Of a DNA stretch of 64,000 bases, positions 44,362 to 53,225 are shown piece by piece. The DNA is taken from positions 1 to 64,000 of the forward strand of contig NZ_JAGGPA010000038.1 of the NCBI RefSeq assembly GCF_018614035.1, given 5' to 3'. The first letter of the stretch is position 1, and each line of letters begins with the position of its first letter. Both the position numbers and the translations under genes were made by a program. The notes beneath the pieces were generated by a model, which did not search any database, had not been told where the DNA came from, and saw nothing but the letters and a program-made list of their open reading frames with translations. Source of the stretch: Streptomyces sp. ISL-96. Lineage in GTDB: Bacteria > Actinomycetota > Actinomycetes > Streptomycetales > Streptomycetaceae.

Positions 44362-45317
44362 CGGTCCTCTCCCTCTCCGGTGGTCTTGTCCCCGTCGGTT
44401 CCGTCGGCCAGTACGTCGAGAAGGTCCTCGGCGAGCTCCGGCTTGAGCAGGCCGTGCGCGAGGGCGCGGTCGGCGGTCGTACGGGCCATGGCGAGGTATC
44501 CGGCGACGGCCTGCGGCGCGTGCTTGCGCAGCTCCGCGACGTGCGCGGCGACCGTTCCCGCGTCGCCGCGCGCGACGGGCCCCGTGAGGGCGGCGTCGCC
44601 GGAGCGCAGGGCGTTGTCGAGGGCGGCGCCGAGGAGCGGTCCGAGCATCCGGTCGGGCGCCTCGACGCCGGCCGTGCGCAGCAGCTCCATCGACTGGGCG
44701 ACCAGGGTGACCAGGTGGTTCGCGCCGAGGGCGAGGGCCGCGTGGTAGAGCGGGCGCGACTCTTCGGCGACCCACTCGGGCTCGCCGCCCATCTCGATGA
44801 CCAGGGCCTCGGCCGCGAGGCGCAGCTCCTGGGGCGCGGTGACGCCGAAGGAACAGCCCGCGAGCCGCTGCACGTCGACGGACGTTCCCGTGAACGTCAT
44901 GGCGGGGTGCAGGGCCAGCGGCAGTGCGCCGGCGCGCAGGGCGGGTGCGAGGACGCGCGTTCCGTACCGCCCGGAGGTGTGCACGATGAGCTGTCCGGGG
45001 CGTACGGCGCCGGTCTCGGCGAGTCCCTCGACCAGGCCCGGCAGGGCGTCGTCGGGAACGGTCAGCAGGACGAGCTCGGCGCGGGCCAGGACCTCGGCGG
45101 GGGTGACGAGCGGGACGTCGGGCAGGAGCGTCGCGGCCCTGCGTACGGACGCGTCCGAGACGCCGGACACGGCGACCGGGCGATGGCCCGCGAGCCGCAG
45201 CGCGGCGGCCAGTACGGGGCCGACTCTGCCGGCTCCGACCACGCCGACGGTGAGGCGGGCCGGTCGGTCCCTGGCGTCCAGGGACTCATGTGCTGCCTTT
45301 GGTGCGTTCACGTTCAC
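44358..45317 (-). CDS. Rossmann-like/DUF2520 protein, candidate ketopantoate reductase
   Basis: A 319-residue dehydrogenase-like protein. The N-terminal NAD(P)-binding fold has LTVGVVGAGRVGPVLAAALR (about residues 22-41). The C-terminal DUF2520 helical domain includes LALHPAMTFTG and LALGANHLVTLVAQ. It heads the pantothenate/NAD operon and overlaps panC by 4 bp. From memory PanG, an alternative ketopantoate reductase described in Francisella, is of this general type; with no panE here, reduction of ketopantoate is a reasonable inference but unproven. GTG at 45317; GGAAGG lies upstream. Confidence 0.85.
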   Translation of the reverse strand: MNVNAPKAAHESLDARDRPARLTVGVVGAGRVGPVLAAALRLAGHRPVAVSGVSDASVRRAATLLPDVPLVTPAEVLARAELVLLTVPDDALPGLVEGLAETGAVRPGQLIVHTSGRYGTRVLAPALRAGALPLALHPAMTFTGTSVDVQRLAGCSFGVTAPQELRLAAEALVIEMGGEPEWVAEESRPLYHAALALGANHLVTLVAQSMELLRTAGVEAPDRMLGPLLGAALDNALRSGDAALTGPVARGDAGTVAAHVAELRKHAPQAVAGYLAMARTTADRALAHGLLKPELAEDLLDVLADGTDGDKTTGEGEDR

Positions 45318-45451
45318 GCGGGGACGGCCTTCCGTTCCAGTCCGCGGGGGGTACCGGACGATTTCTCGTCATGCTACGCCAGCGTTTCGTGCGGTTGTCT
45401 CGCTGTCCACAGGCTGTGGGCAGAGGCCGCACGGTACGCGATGATCGGCTG

Positions 45452-46597
45452 ATGACAGAGACCAGCGAGCAGGAGCAGCGTCGGCGCAGGCTGACCGCGT
45501 GGAAGAACTCGCGGCGCATACTCTCGCGCGCCTCCGCGGACTCGACGGTGGGCGAACGGCTGAAGGCGCTGGCGGCGGATGCCGGTTCGGCGTACGACCT
45601 GGACGAGTGGACCGACGTGTACGGCGACGGTGTCGTCGCCGAGCTGGAACGGCGTGTCGCGCGGACGCTGGGTCTGGAAGCGGCGGCGTTCTTCCCGACC
45701 GGCACGATGGCGCAGCAGATCGCGCTGCGGTGCTGGGCGGGGCGTACGGGCAATGCGACGGTGGCGCTGCATCCGCTGTCCCATCCGGAGATGCACGAGG
45801 GCGGCGCGTTGTCGGTGGTGAGCGGGCTGCGTACGGTGCACCCGACGCACGCGCCGCGGCTTCCGACGGCGGACGAAGTCCGGGAATTCAGCGAGCCGTT
45901 CGGCACGCTGATGCTGGAACTTCCGCTGCGCGACGCCGGTTTCGTACTCCCGTCGTGGGAGGAGCTGACGGCGGTCGTCGAGGCGGCGCGGGAACGCGAT
46001 GCGGTGGTGCACTTCGACGGCGCGCGACTGTGGGAGTGCGCCCCCCACTTCGGGCGTACGCTCCCGGAAATCGCCGAGCTGGCGGACAGTGTGTACGTGT
46101 CCTTCTACAAGTCGCTGGACGGGATGTCGGGGGCGGTGCTGGCGGGTCCGGCTTCGCTGGTCGCGGAGGCGCGGACCTGGCGGCACCGGTACGGCGGCCA
46201 GGTCTTCCAGCAGTACCCGGCGGCGCTCTCCGCGCTGCTCGGCCTGGAGCGGGAGCTGCCGCGACTGCCGGAGTACGTGGCGCACGCGAAGGTGGTGGCG
46301 GGGGCGCTCGCGGAGGGGTTCCGGGCGGCCGGGCTGCCGTGGTTCCGGATACACCCGGAGCCGCCGCACACGCACCAGTTCCAGGTTTGGCTGCCGTACG
46401 CGGCGGAGGTCCTGACGGAGGCGGGGGTGCGGCAGGCGGAGGAGACGGGCGTGACGCTGTTCCGCCGGTGGTTCGCGGACACGCCGCCGGGGCTTTCCGT
46501 CACTGAGGTGACGGTGGCGTCTCACGGCCTGGAGTGGACGGCGCAGGACGTGGTGGCGGCGGTGAGGGACTTCGCGGGGCGGCTGGCTGCGGCGTAG
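45452..46597 (+). CDS. Threonine aldolase-family PLP enzyme
   Basis: A 381-residue fold-type I PLP enzyme of the beta-eliminating lyase/threonine aldolase group. Key parts: AAFFPTGTMAQQIALRCWA, HPLSHPEMHEGGA, VHFDGARLWECAP (Asp pairing with PLP nitrogen) and the Schiff-base Lys in VSFYKSLDGMSG. An N-terminal extension of about 25 residues precedes the domain. The ATG at 45452 may be leaderless (GATGAT at 45440-45445). It is divergent from the DUF2520 operon and ends at a perfect hairpin. The substrate (L-allo-threonine, or another beta-hydroxy amino acid) is not determined. Confidence 0.88.
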   Translation: MTETSEQEQRRRRLTAWKNSRRILSRASADSTVGERLKALAADAGSAYDLDEWTDVYGDGVVAELERRVARTLGLEAAAFFPTGTMAQQIALRCWAGRTGNATVALHPLSHPEMHEGGALSVVSGLRTVHPTHAPRLPTADEVREFSEPFGTLMLELPLRDAGFVLPSWEELTAVVEAARERDAVVHFDGARLWECAPHFGRTLPEIAELADSVYVSFYKSLDGMSGAVLAGPASLVAEARTWRHRYGGQVFQQYPAALSALLGLERELPRLPEYVAHAKVVAGALAEGFRAAGLPWFRIHPEPPHTHQFQVWLPYAAEVLTEAGVRQAEETGVTLFRRWFADTPPGLSVTEVTVASHGLEWTAQDVVAAVRDFAGRLAAA

Positions 46598-46605
46598 GGC
46601 GCGCG

Positions 46606-46628
46606 CCTGCGGGGAAAAGCCCCGCAGG
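46606..46628. terminator. Perfect hairpin between convergent genes
   Basis: A 9-bp perfect stem CCTGCGGGG-AAAAG-CCCCGCAGG lies 9 bp past the aldolase stop and 18 bp before the end of the opposing small gene. It is suited to terminate both. Confidence 0.8.
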
Positions 46629-46645
46629 GAGCCCGCGCCCACCCC

Positions 46646-46906
46646 CTAGCCGCACGCGCTGGATCCGGTTCCAGCAACAGGGCGGGGGCGCCCGGAGCGA
46701 CGGGTGGGCGAGGCGAAAAGGTTCGCCAGCGCGGCCCGGAGCCGGTGAACCCGGTGCGGTCGGTTCTCGGCCACCGCCCGGACCCGGCGGTGGTCGCGGA
46801 CCTCCCGAACCACCTGCCAGTCGTTGAGACCGGGCGCCGGCGGCGCGGGAGAGCCGAGCTGGGCGGCGCGGTAGACGTCGAGCATGTGCTGCTGAATGGC
46901 GTTCAT
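46646..46906 (-). CDS. Small basic protein, function unknown
   Basis: An 86-residue protein starting MNAIQQHMLDVYRAAQLG, followed by a Pro-rich turn and a strongly basic helix (VREVRDHRRVRAVAENRPHR, then RLRAALANLF). The ATG at 46906 has GTGAGGA close upstream; a 19-residue upstream extension is less likely. It resembles short Streptomyces proteins of unknown role. It is divergent from the ArsR/DUF5937-type regulator. Confidence 0.62.
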   Translation of the reverse strand: MNAIQQHMLDVYRAAQLGSPAPPAPGLNDWQVVREVRDHRRVRAVAENRPHRVHRLRAALANLFASPTRRSGRPRPVAGTGSSACG

Positions 46907-47005
46907 GTCCTCACCATGCGTACGCCGCCCCCGCACCGCACTGCGTTTGACGAGCCCCGTCAATCGACGGCCCGGCTGTCAGTGGCGCCAGGCACGATGG
47001 AGCCC

Positions 47006-48142
47006 ATGAGCGTGTCCATCGACATCACCGGCCTGCCGCCCGAGCGCATCGTCTTCGAGACCTCCCCGCTGGCGGAGCTCGGCATGGCCCTGCACGCCCT
47101 GTCCGAACCAGGCCACCACCCAGGGCTGCACGGCTGGGCGACCGCGACCGCCGCCTCGCTCAAACCTGACCTCGCCGACCGGTTGAGCGAGGCGGAGTTC
47201 CTGTGGCGGAGTACGTTCTCGGACGTGTTCACGCCGTTCGCCGGCGTACGCGGCGGCGACGGCAGGACGGGCGCGACGCTCAGCGAGGACCTGGACGCGC
47301 TGGACCGGCTGGACGACGAGCGGTTCGTCTCGGCCGCCCTGGAATTCACCTGCTCCAGTACGTACGGCATCGTCAGCCCGTCCCCCCTCGTCGACGCGAC
47401 CACGCGCGACCGCGCCCTGGACCTGGCCGCCGCGCGCGGGCCGAAGCAGACGGACTTCGCGTGTCGGCTGCTGGCCGACCCGGCGTCCGTACGGGCCTGG
47501 CTGCGGCGGCTGTTCGAGGACTGCGACCAGGCGTTCTTCGCCGACACCTGGCGCCGCATACGGGTCCAGCTGGCCGCCGACGCCCGGCACCACGCAGAGG
47601 TGCTGCGCCACAAGGGCCTGGCGGAGGCGCTGCGCACCGTCTCCCCCGCGCTGACGCTGAAGGAGAGCGGGGGCGCGGGGGGAGCCAGGACCCGTATCCA
47701 CGCCGACAAGCTGGCCGAGGGCCGCACCAGCGCCGTGGAGTCTGCCGTCGGCGCGGGGCTCACCTTCGTCCCGTCCAGCTTCGGCTGGCCGCACCTGTCG
47801 ATCCTGCACGCCCCCGGCTGGCGTCCGGTGATCCACTACCCGGTCGGCGCCCCCGAACTGCCGGGCCCCGCTTCGGTGGAGCTGCTGAAGCTGCGGATGG
47901 AGGCGCTGGCCCACCCGATGCGCATGCGCCTGTGCCGCAACCTGGCCCGCAGCCCGTACACAACGGGCGAGCTCGCCGAGGCACACGGCATCACCGCGCC
48001 CGAGGTCTCCCGCCACCTGACGATCCTGCGGAAGGCCGGCCTGCTGACCACCCAGCGCCGCGGCCGCTATGTCCTGCACGGCCTGGACCTCCAGGTGGTG
48101 TCCCGGCTGGGCAGCGACTTCCTGGAGGGCGTACTGCGCTGA
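47006..48142 (+). CDS. DUF5937/ArsR-type helix-turn-helix regulator
   Basis: A 378-residue protein with a large N-terminal domain of the DUF5937 type (SVSIDITGLPPERIVFETSP, then GLHGWATATAASLKPDLADRL). A C-terminal ArsR-like winged helix follows (MEALAHPMRMRLCRNLARSP, ITAPEVSRHLTILRKAGLLT). Such fusions are common in Streptomyces; the N-terminal domain probably senses a ligand. The start at ATG 47006 begins at the conserved part; ATG 46997 in the same frame is an alternative. Downstream, 48 bp away, is a DUF899 gene it may control. Confidence 0.82.
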   Translation: MSVSIDITGLPPERIVFETSPLAELGMALHALSEPGHHPGLHGWATATAASLKPDLADRLSEAEFLWRSTFSDVFTPFAGVRGGDGRTGATLSEDLDALDRLDDERFVSAALEFTCSSTYGIVSPSPLVDATTRDRALDLAAARGPKQTDFACRLLADPASVRAWLRRLFEDCDQAFFADTWRRIRVQLAADARHHAEVLRHKGLAEALRTVSPALTLKESGGAGGARTRIHADKLAEGRTSAVESAVGAGLTFVPSSFGWPHLSILHAPGWRPVIHYPVGAPELPGPASVELLKLRMEALAHPMRMRLCRNLARSPYTTGELAEAHGITAPEVSRHLTILRKAGLLTTQRRGRYVLHGLDLQVVSRLGSDFLEGVLR

Positions 48143-48190
48143 GACGCGTACCGACTGGCCGTGGGCCGTCGCAGACCACACGCTGGCGGC

Positions 48191-48922
48191 ATGAATGTGA
48201 TGTTTCCAGGCGAATCGGCGGAGTACCGTGCCGCACGTGATCGGCTGCTGCTGCAGGAGGTCTCGCTGCGCCGCGCCACCGAGGCGGTGGCCGCCGCGAG
48301 GCGCAAGCTGCCTCCGGGCGGCCTGGTGCCCCAGGATTACGTCTTCCAGGGGGCGGGGGCCGACGGCGCTCCGGCCGATGTGCGGCTCTCGGAGCTGTTC
48401 GCGCCCGGCAAGGATTCGCTGGTGATCTACGGCTTCATGTTCCCGCGCCACCCCGGCGACGACCGGCCGGGGCCCAGGGAGGGACGTACCGCGCGGTTGA
48501 AGCTCGAAGAAGGACCCTGCCCGTCGTGTACGGCCCTGCTCGATCAGCTCGACGGCGCCGTCGAGCACGTCACCCAGCGCGTCAACTTCGCCGTTGTCGC
48601 GAAAGCGCCGCTGCCCCGGCTTCTCGCCTTCGCCGAGGAGCGCGGCTGGCGGCGGCTGCGGCTGCTGTCCGCCGCCGGCAATGCGTACCGGCGCGACTAT
48701 CTGGCGGAGACGGCGGACGGGGCGTCGATGCCGATGCTGAACGTGTTCCGGCGCGACGGCGAGGAGATCCGCCACTTCTGGGGCTCGGAGCTGCTCTACG
48801 CGCCCACCGACGATCCCGCGCACGGCCCACGGCATCTCGGCACCATCGAACCGCTCTGGAACCTGTTCGATCTCACACCGGACGGGCGCGGAACCGACTG
48901 GGACGAACAGCTGAGCTACTGA
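48191..48922 (+). CDS. DUF899 thioredoxin-fold protein
   Basis: A 243-residue protein of the DUF899 group (thioredoxin-like fold). Recognised features: LPPGGLVPQDYVFQG, LFAPGKDSLVIYGFMFPR, a CPSC motif in EGPCPSCTALLDQLDGAV at the place of a redox site, and C-terminal FWGSELLYAPTDDPAHGPRH. It may be a disulfide-exchange or peroxiredoxin-like enzyme; activity is not known. It follows the DUF5937 regulator on the same strand and converges on nuoD. Confidence 0.83.
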   Translation: MNVMFPGESAEYRAARDRLLLQEVSLRRATEAVAAARRKLPPGGLVPQDYVFQGAGADGAPADVRLSELFAPGKDSLVIYGFMFPRHPGDDRPGPREGRTARLKLEEGPCPSCTALLDQLDGAVEHVTQRVNFAVVAKAPLPRLLAFAEERGWRRLRLLSAAGNAYRRDYLAETADGASMPMLNVFRRDGEEIRHFWGSELLYAPTDDPAHGPRHLGTIEPLWNLFDLTPDGRGTDWDEQLSY

Positions 48923-48947
48923 GGTGCTGGGCTAAGAGGCGAACTCG

Positions 48948-50090
48948 TCACTTGTCGATGTCGCCCACGACGAAGAAGAGCGATCCGAGGATCGCCACCA
49001 TGTCGGCGACGAGCGTCCCCGGCAGCAGTTCCACCAGGGCCTGGATGTTGTTGAACGACGCCGAGCGCAGCTTCAGCCGGTACGGCGTCTTCTCGCCCTT
49101 CGAGACGAGGTAGTAGCCGTTGATGCCCAGCGGATTCTCGGTCCAGGCGTACGTGTGCCCCTCCGGGGCCTTCAGCACCTTGGGCAGCCGCTGGTTGATC
49201 GGGCCGGGCGCGAGGTCGGCCATCCGGTCCAGGCAGGCGTCCGCCAGATCGAGCGAGTTGTGCGTCTGCTCCAGAAGGATCTCGAAGCGTGCGAGGCAGT
49301 CGCCCTCGGTCCTGGTGGCGACCTTGAGGGTGTCCTGGAGCTCGCCGTACGCCAGGTACGGCTCGTCGCGCCGCAGGTCGAAGTCGACGCCGGAGGCGCG
49401 GGCGATCGGGCCGCTGACGCCGTACGCGTGGACGGCCTCGCGCGACAGTACGCCGACGTCGCGCGTACGGCCGCGGAAGATCTCGTTGCCGATGACGAGC
49501 TCGTCGTACACGTTCATCCGGGACCGGACGTCCGCGACGGCCTCGCGGGCCCGGCCGAGCCAGCCCGCGGGAAGGTCCTCCTTCAGGCCGCCGACCCGGT
49601 TGAACATGTAGTGCATGCGGCCGCCGGAGACCTCCTCCATGACCGCCTGCAGCTCTTCGCGCTCGCGGAACGCGTAGAAGACCGGGGTGATTCCGCCCAG
49701 TTCGAGGGGATATGAGCCGAGGAACATCAAGTGGTTGAGGACTCGGTTCAGCTCGGCGAGGAGCGTGCGGGTCCAGACGGCGCGCTCCGGGACCTCCATG
49801 CCGAGCATGCGCTCGACGGCCATGACGACGCCCAGCTCGTTGGAGAACGCGGACAGCCAGTCGTGGCGGTTCGCGAGCATCACGATCTGGCGGTAGTCGC
49901 GGGCCTCGAAAAGCTTCTCCGCGCCGCGGTGCATGTAGCCGATGACCGGCTCCGCGTGCTGGATGCGCTCGCCGTCGAGCACGAGCCTGAGGCGGAGGAC
50001 GCCGTGCGTGGAGGGATGCTGCGGGCCGATGTTGAGCACCATGTCGGTGCTCTCCGCCGCGCCGCCGATGCCGACCATGGTCTCCGTCAT
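48948..50090 (-). CDS. nuoD: NADH-quinone oxidoreductase subunit D (orphan copy)
   Basis: 49-kDa-type subunit of respiratory complex I, lining the quinone pocket. The 380-residue protein has the conserved VLNIGPQHPSTHGVLRLRL, EPVIGYMHRGAEKLFE, MLANRHDWL, and the C-terminal SLFFVVGDIDK end with its conserved Asp. It is not fused to NuoC. No other nuo gene is adjacent, so it is a second, stand-alone nuoD (a main nuo operon would lie elsewhere). The ATG at 50090 was chosen at the conserved N-terminus. The next gene upstream, 23 bp away, encodes a MidA/NDUFAF7-type methyltransferase. Confidence 0.95.
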   Translation of the reverse strand: MTETMVGIGGAAESTDMVLNIGPQHPSTHGVLRLRLVLDGERIQHAEPVIGYMHRGAEKLFEARDYRQIVMLANRHDWLSAFSNELGVVMAVERMLGMEVPERAVWTRTLLAELNRVLNHLMFLGSYPLELGGITPVFYAFREREELQAVMEEVSGGRMHYMFNRVGGLKEDLPAGWLGRAREAVADVRSRMNVYDELVIGNEIFRGRTRDVGVLSREAVHAYGVSGPIARASGVDFDLRRDEPYLAYGELQDTLKVATRTEGDCLARFEILLEQTHNSLDLADACLDRMADLAPGPINQRLPKVLKAPEGHTYAWTENPLGINGYYLVSKGEKTPYRLKLRSASFNNIQALVELLPGTLVADMVAILGSLFFVVGDIDK

Positions 50091-50113
50091 GCGGCCAGTA
50101 TCCCCTGTGCGGG

Positions 50114-51139
50114 TTACGGCCGGGGCTCCGCCCCGGGCCCTGGCCCGGCATCCGAGGACAAGCCCGCCCACTGCATCAGCCAGGTGAAGTCCCCCAGACC
50201 CCCGCGGGCCGTCAGTTCCGCCGCCTCGCCCGCTCCCGACAGCGCTCGTACGTACGCCGCCGGATCCGTGGTCGCCAGCGCCAGCGGGGGCCGGCCGGCC
50301 GTGACGCCCAGGCGGCGCAGCGCCTCGCGCTGCGGCAGCAGCTCCGCGCCCGGCAGCGCGCAGGCGTCCAGCGCGACGTGGGAGGTGATGTCGCAGGTGC
50401 CGTCCGGGACCGGGCGTACCTCCCGGCCCGCCCGGAAGCCGGCCAGCGTGCCGAAGGGCGGACGCGCCGCCCGTTCGTGGGCGTAGTCGACCGCGACGGC
50501 CAGGCCCGCGTCGAGCGTCGCGACCGCCGCCGCCCACGCCTCGTCGCGCGGGCGGCCGATCTCGGCCCGCAGCCCGGGTTCGGCGTCCGGCGGCAACGGC
50601 CACCAGCGCGCGAGCCACTGCGCGTCCGGCCCGGCCACCGGGTCACCCAGGCGCTCTTCGCCGTCCCGTCGGCGTACGAGCACGTACCGCGCGACACCCG
50701 CCGCGTCGGTCTCGACCACGTCGACCGGGACGTTGTCCAGCCACTCGTTCGCGAACAGCAGCCCGGCGACGCCCGACGGGGGCTCGGCCAGCCACTCGAT
50801 GCGGTGGTCCAGACCGGCCGGGCGGGGCGCGCGTTCCACGGCGTACGCCCTCACGCGCGCCGAAAGCTCCGGCTCCGGGGCCAGCGCCGCCAGTACCGCC
50901 GTCAGCAGCTCGCCCCGCCCCGCCCCCACGTCGACCAGCGCCAGCTCCTGCGGCCGCCCGAGCGCTTCGTCGACGTCCCCCAGCAGCCGCGCGACCGCCC
51001 CCGCGAACAGTGCGGACGCGTGCACCGACGTACGGAAATGGCCGGACGGGCCGGGACCGCCGGGGCGCACGTAGAAACCTTCCGGGCCGTAGAGCGCCTG
51101 CTCCGCCGCCTCCCGCCACCCCTGCCACTCATCCGTCAC
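50114..51139 (-). CDS. SAM-dependent methyltransferase, MidA/NDUFAF7 (DUF185) type
   Basis: A 341-residue class I methyltransferase. Visible family features are the N-terminal EQALYGPEGFYVRPGGPG, FRTSVHASALFAGAVA, motif I LALVDVGAGRGELLTAVL, FANEWLDNVPVDVV (the post-I acidic NE signature) and AVAVDYAHERAARP. In mitochondria NDUFAF7 methylates an Arg of NDUFS2, the NuoD homologue; here the partner gene nuoD follows after 23 bp on the same strand. GTG at 51139 with AGGTGGAG upstream. The last residues (GPGAEPRP) are encoded by a GGGGCGGAGCCCC hairpin, so the stop lies inside the terminator-like repeat. Confidence 0.88.
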   Translation of the reverse strand: MTDEWQGWREAAEQALYGPEGFYVRPGGPGPSGHFRTSVHASALFAGAVARLLGDVDEALGRPQELALVDVGAGRGELLTAVLAALAPEPELSARVRAYAVERAPRPAGLDHRIEWLAEPPSGVAGLLFANEWLDNVPVDVVETDAAGVARYVLVRRRDGEERLGDPVAGPDAQWLARWWPLPPDAEPGLRAEIGRPRDEAWAAAVATLDAGLAVAVDYAHERAARPPFGTLAGFRAGREVRPVPDGTCDITSHVALDACALPGAELLPQREALRRLGVTAGRPPLALATTDPAAYVRALSGAGEAAELTARGGLGDFTWLMQWAGLSSDAGPGPGAEPRP

Positions 51140-51235
51140 GGCACCAAGTCTCCACCTTGGGGAGTAGGCTCCGGCCCACCGGATCGCCCCTCCGGTTGAC
51201 CCCTGCACCTATTCGTTTTCCCTACGCTGGGTTAC

Positions 51236-52438
51236 GTGCAACGCCTCTACGATTTCATCCGCAGGCACCCGACGAGTGTCGACAGCTTCTGGGCTGTGCT
51301 GCTCCTCGGGTTCTCCCTGCTGTGGGCCGTCCAGGCGTCGATGGGCAGCGACTCACGCATCGCGGCCTTCCCGATCATCACGCTGCTCTGCCTCGTGGTG
51401 GCCCTGCGCCGCCGCGCGCCGCAGAAGATGCTGCTGCTGGCCGTCCTGATGGGCGTCGCGCAGCTCGTGCTGGACGTGGAGGTCAATCCGGCCGACTGGG
51501 CCATGCTCGTCATCATCTACACCGTCGCCGCGAGCGACGGGCCCCGCTGGATATCACGGGTCGCGCTCATAGGCGGTCTCGCGGCGGCTCCGCTCGCGCA
51601 CCTGCGCTGGCCGGCCGACAAGGACGGCACGGTCCTCGCCTCGGTCTTCTTCTCGATCGTCATGGCGCTCCCCTTCGCGCTGGCGTGGGTCCTCGGCGAC
51701 TCGATGCGCACCCGGCGCGCGTACTTCGCCGAGCTGGAGGAGCGCGCCGCACGCCTGGAGAAGGAGCGCGAGGCGCAGTCGAAGGTGGCCGTCGCCGCCG
51801 AACGGGCCCGTATCGCCCGCGAGCTGCACGACGTCGTCGCGCACAACGTTTCGGTGATGGTCGTCCAGGCGGACGGCGCGGCGTACGTCCTGGACGCCTC
51901 GCCCGCGCAGGCGAGGCAGGCGCTGGAGACCATCTCTTCGACCGGCCGCCAGGCGCTGGCCGAGATGCGGCGGCTGCTGGGCGTGCTGCGGACGGGTGAG
52001 CAGGCAGTGGGCGGCGAGTACGTGCCGCAGCCCGACGTCGAGCAGATCGAGGACCTCGTCGAGAAGGTACGGACCGCCGGGCTGAGCGTCGACTTCAAGG
52101 TCGAGGGCACACCGCGGCCACTGCCGAGCGGGGTGGAACTCACGGCGTACCGCATCGTGCAGGAAGCCCTCACCAACACGCGCAAGCACGGCGGGCCCGA
52201 GGCGGGTGCGAGCGTCCGGCTCGTGTACTTCGACGACGGGCTCGGGCTGCTGGTCGAGGACGACGGGCGGGGAGCGGCGCACGAACTGTACGAGGACGGC
52301 GGCGCCGACGGTCAGGGACACGGCCTGATCGGCATGCGCGAGCGCGTGGGTATGGTCGGCGGCACGCTCGACGCGGGGCCGCGGCCGGGCGGCGGCTTCC
52401 GGATCAGCGCGCTGCTGCCGCTCAAACCGGCCCACTGA
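51236..52438 (+). CDS. Sensor histidine kinase (NarL-partner type, HisKA_3)
   Basis: A 400-residue membrane kinase with four to five N-terminal helices (about 18-36, 44-58, 65-80, 88-100, 135-153) and almost no external loop, suggesting sensing in the membrane. The HisKA_3 domain has His198 in RIARELHDVVAHNVSV. HATPase motifs follow: QEALTNTRKHG, LVEDDGRG and GHGLIGMRERV. The GTG at 51236 is leaderless-like, with TACGCT at 51223-51228 7 nt upstream. The response regulator gene follows after 64 bp. The signal is unknown. Confidence 0.93.
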   Translation: MQRLYDFIRRHPTSVDSFWAVLLLGFSLLWAVQASMGSDSRIAAFPIITLLCLVVALRRRAPQKMLLLAVLMGVAQLVLDVEVNPADWAMLVIIYTVAASDGPRWISRVALIGGLAAAPLAHLRWPADKDGTVLASVFFSIVMALPFALAWVLGDSMRTRRAYFAELEERAARLEKEREAQSKVAVAAERARIARELHDVVAHNVSVMVVQADGAAYVLDASPAQARQALETISSTGRQALAEMRRLLGVLRTGEQAVGGEYVPQPDVEQIEDLVEKVRTAGLSVDFKVEGTPRPLPSGVELTAYRIVQEALTNTRKHGGPEAGASVRLVYFDDGLGLLVEDDGRGAAHELYEDGGADGQGHGLIGMRERVGMVGGTLDAGPRPGGGFRISALLPLKPAH

Positions 52439-52502
52439 CCACGAACTACGCCGAACTGCGTCGAACTACGCCGACTGATGCCGACGAAAGGCACCCCATC
52501 CC

Positions 52503-53192
52503 ATGTCCATCCGCGTGATGCTCGTAGACGATCAGGTGCTGCTGCGCACCGGCTTCCGGATGGTTCTGGCCGCCCAGCCGGACATGGACGTCGTCGCGGA
52601 GGCGGGTGACGGGGCGGAGGCGATCGAGGTACTGCGCTCCACGGCGGTGGACGTCGTGCTGATGGACGTACGCATGCCGAGGCTGGACGGGGTCGAGGCG
52701 ACGCGGCGCATCTGCGCGGACCCTGACGCTCCGAAGGTGCTCATCCTGACCACCTTCGACCTGGACGAGTACGCCTTCTCCGGGCTGAAGGCGGGGGCCA
52801 GCGGCTTCATGCTCAAGGACGTGCCGCCGGCCGAACTGCTGGCCGCGATCCGCGCGGTGCACAGCGGTGACGCGGTCGTCGCGCCGTCGACGACGCGGCG
52901 GCTGCTGGACCGCTTCTCGCCGATGCTGCCGAGTACGGGCAAGGAGACGAAGGCCGTCGACACCGCGCTGGCGCGGCTGACCGAACGCGAGCGGGAGGTG
53001 ATGCTGCTCGTGGCGCAGGGGCTGTCGAACGGTGAGATCGCGGCGCGGCTGGTCCTGTCGGAGGCCACGGTCAAGACGCACGTCGGCCGCATCCTGACCA
53101 AGCTCAACCTGCGGGACCGGGTTCAGGTGGTGGTGCTGGCGTACGAGTCGGGGCTGGTACGCGCGGGCGGCGGCGGCCGGCACTCGGCGTGA
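52503..53192 (+). CDS. LuxR/NarL-family response regulator
   Basis: Partner of the kinase just upstream. The 229-residue protein has a receiver domain with DD at 9-10, phospho-acceptor Asp55 (VVLMDVRMPRLDG) and the conserved Lys in SGFMLKDVPP. A GerE/LuxR helix-turn-helix follows (LTEREREVMLLVAQGLSNGE, IAARLVLSEATVKTHV). The ATG at 52503 has GAAAGG upstream. A short hairpin, GCCC-GAA-GGGC (53199-53209), follows the stop and may terminate the pair. Confidence 0.95.
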   Translation: MSIRVMLVDDQVLLRTGFRMVLAAQPDMDVVAEAGDGAEAIEVLRSTAVDVVLMDVRMPRLDGVEATRRICADPDAPKVLILTTFDLDEYAFSGLKAGASGFMLKDVPPAELLAAIRAVHSGDAVVAPSTTRRLLDRFSPMLPSTGKETKAVDTALARLTEREREVMLLVAQGLSNGEIAARLVLSEATVKTHVGRILTKLNLRDRVQVVVLAYESGLVRAGGGGRHSA

Positions 53193-53225
53193 GGACACGC
53201 CCGAAGGGCTTTCACGCCTCCGGGG

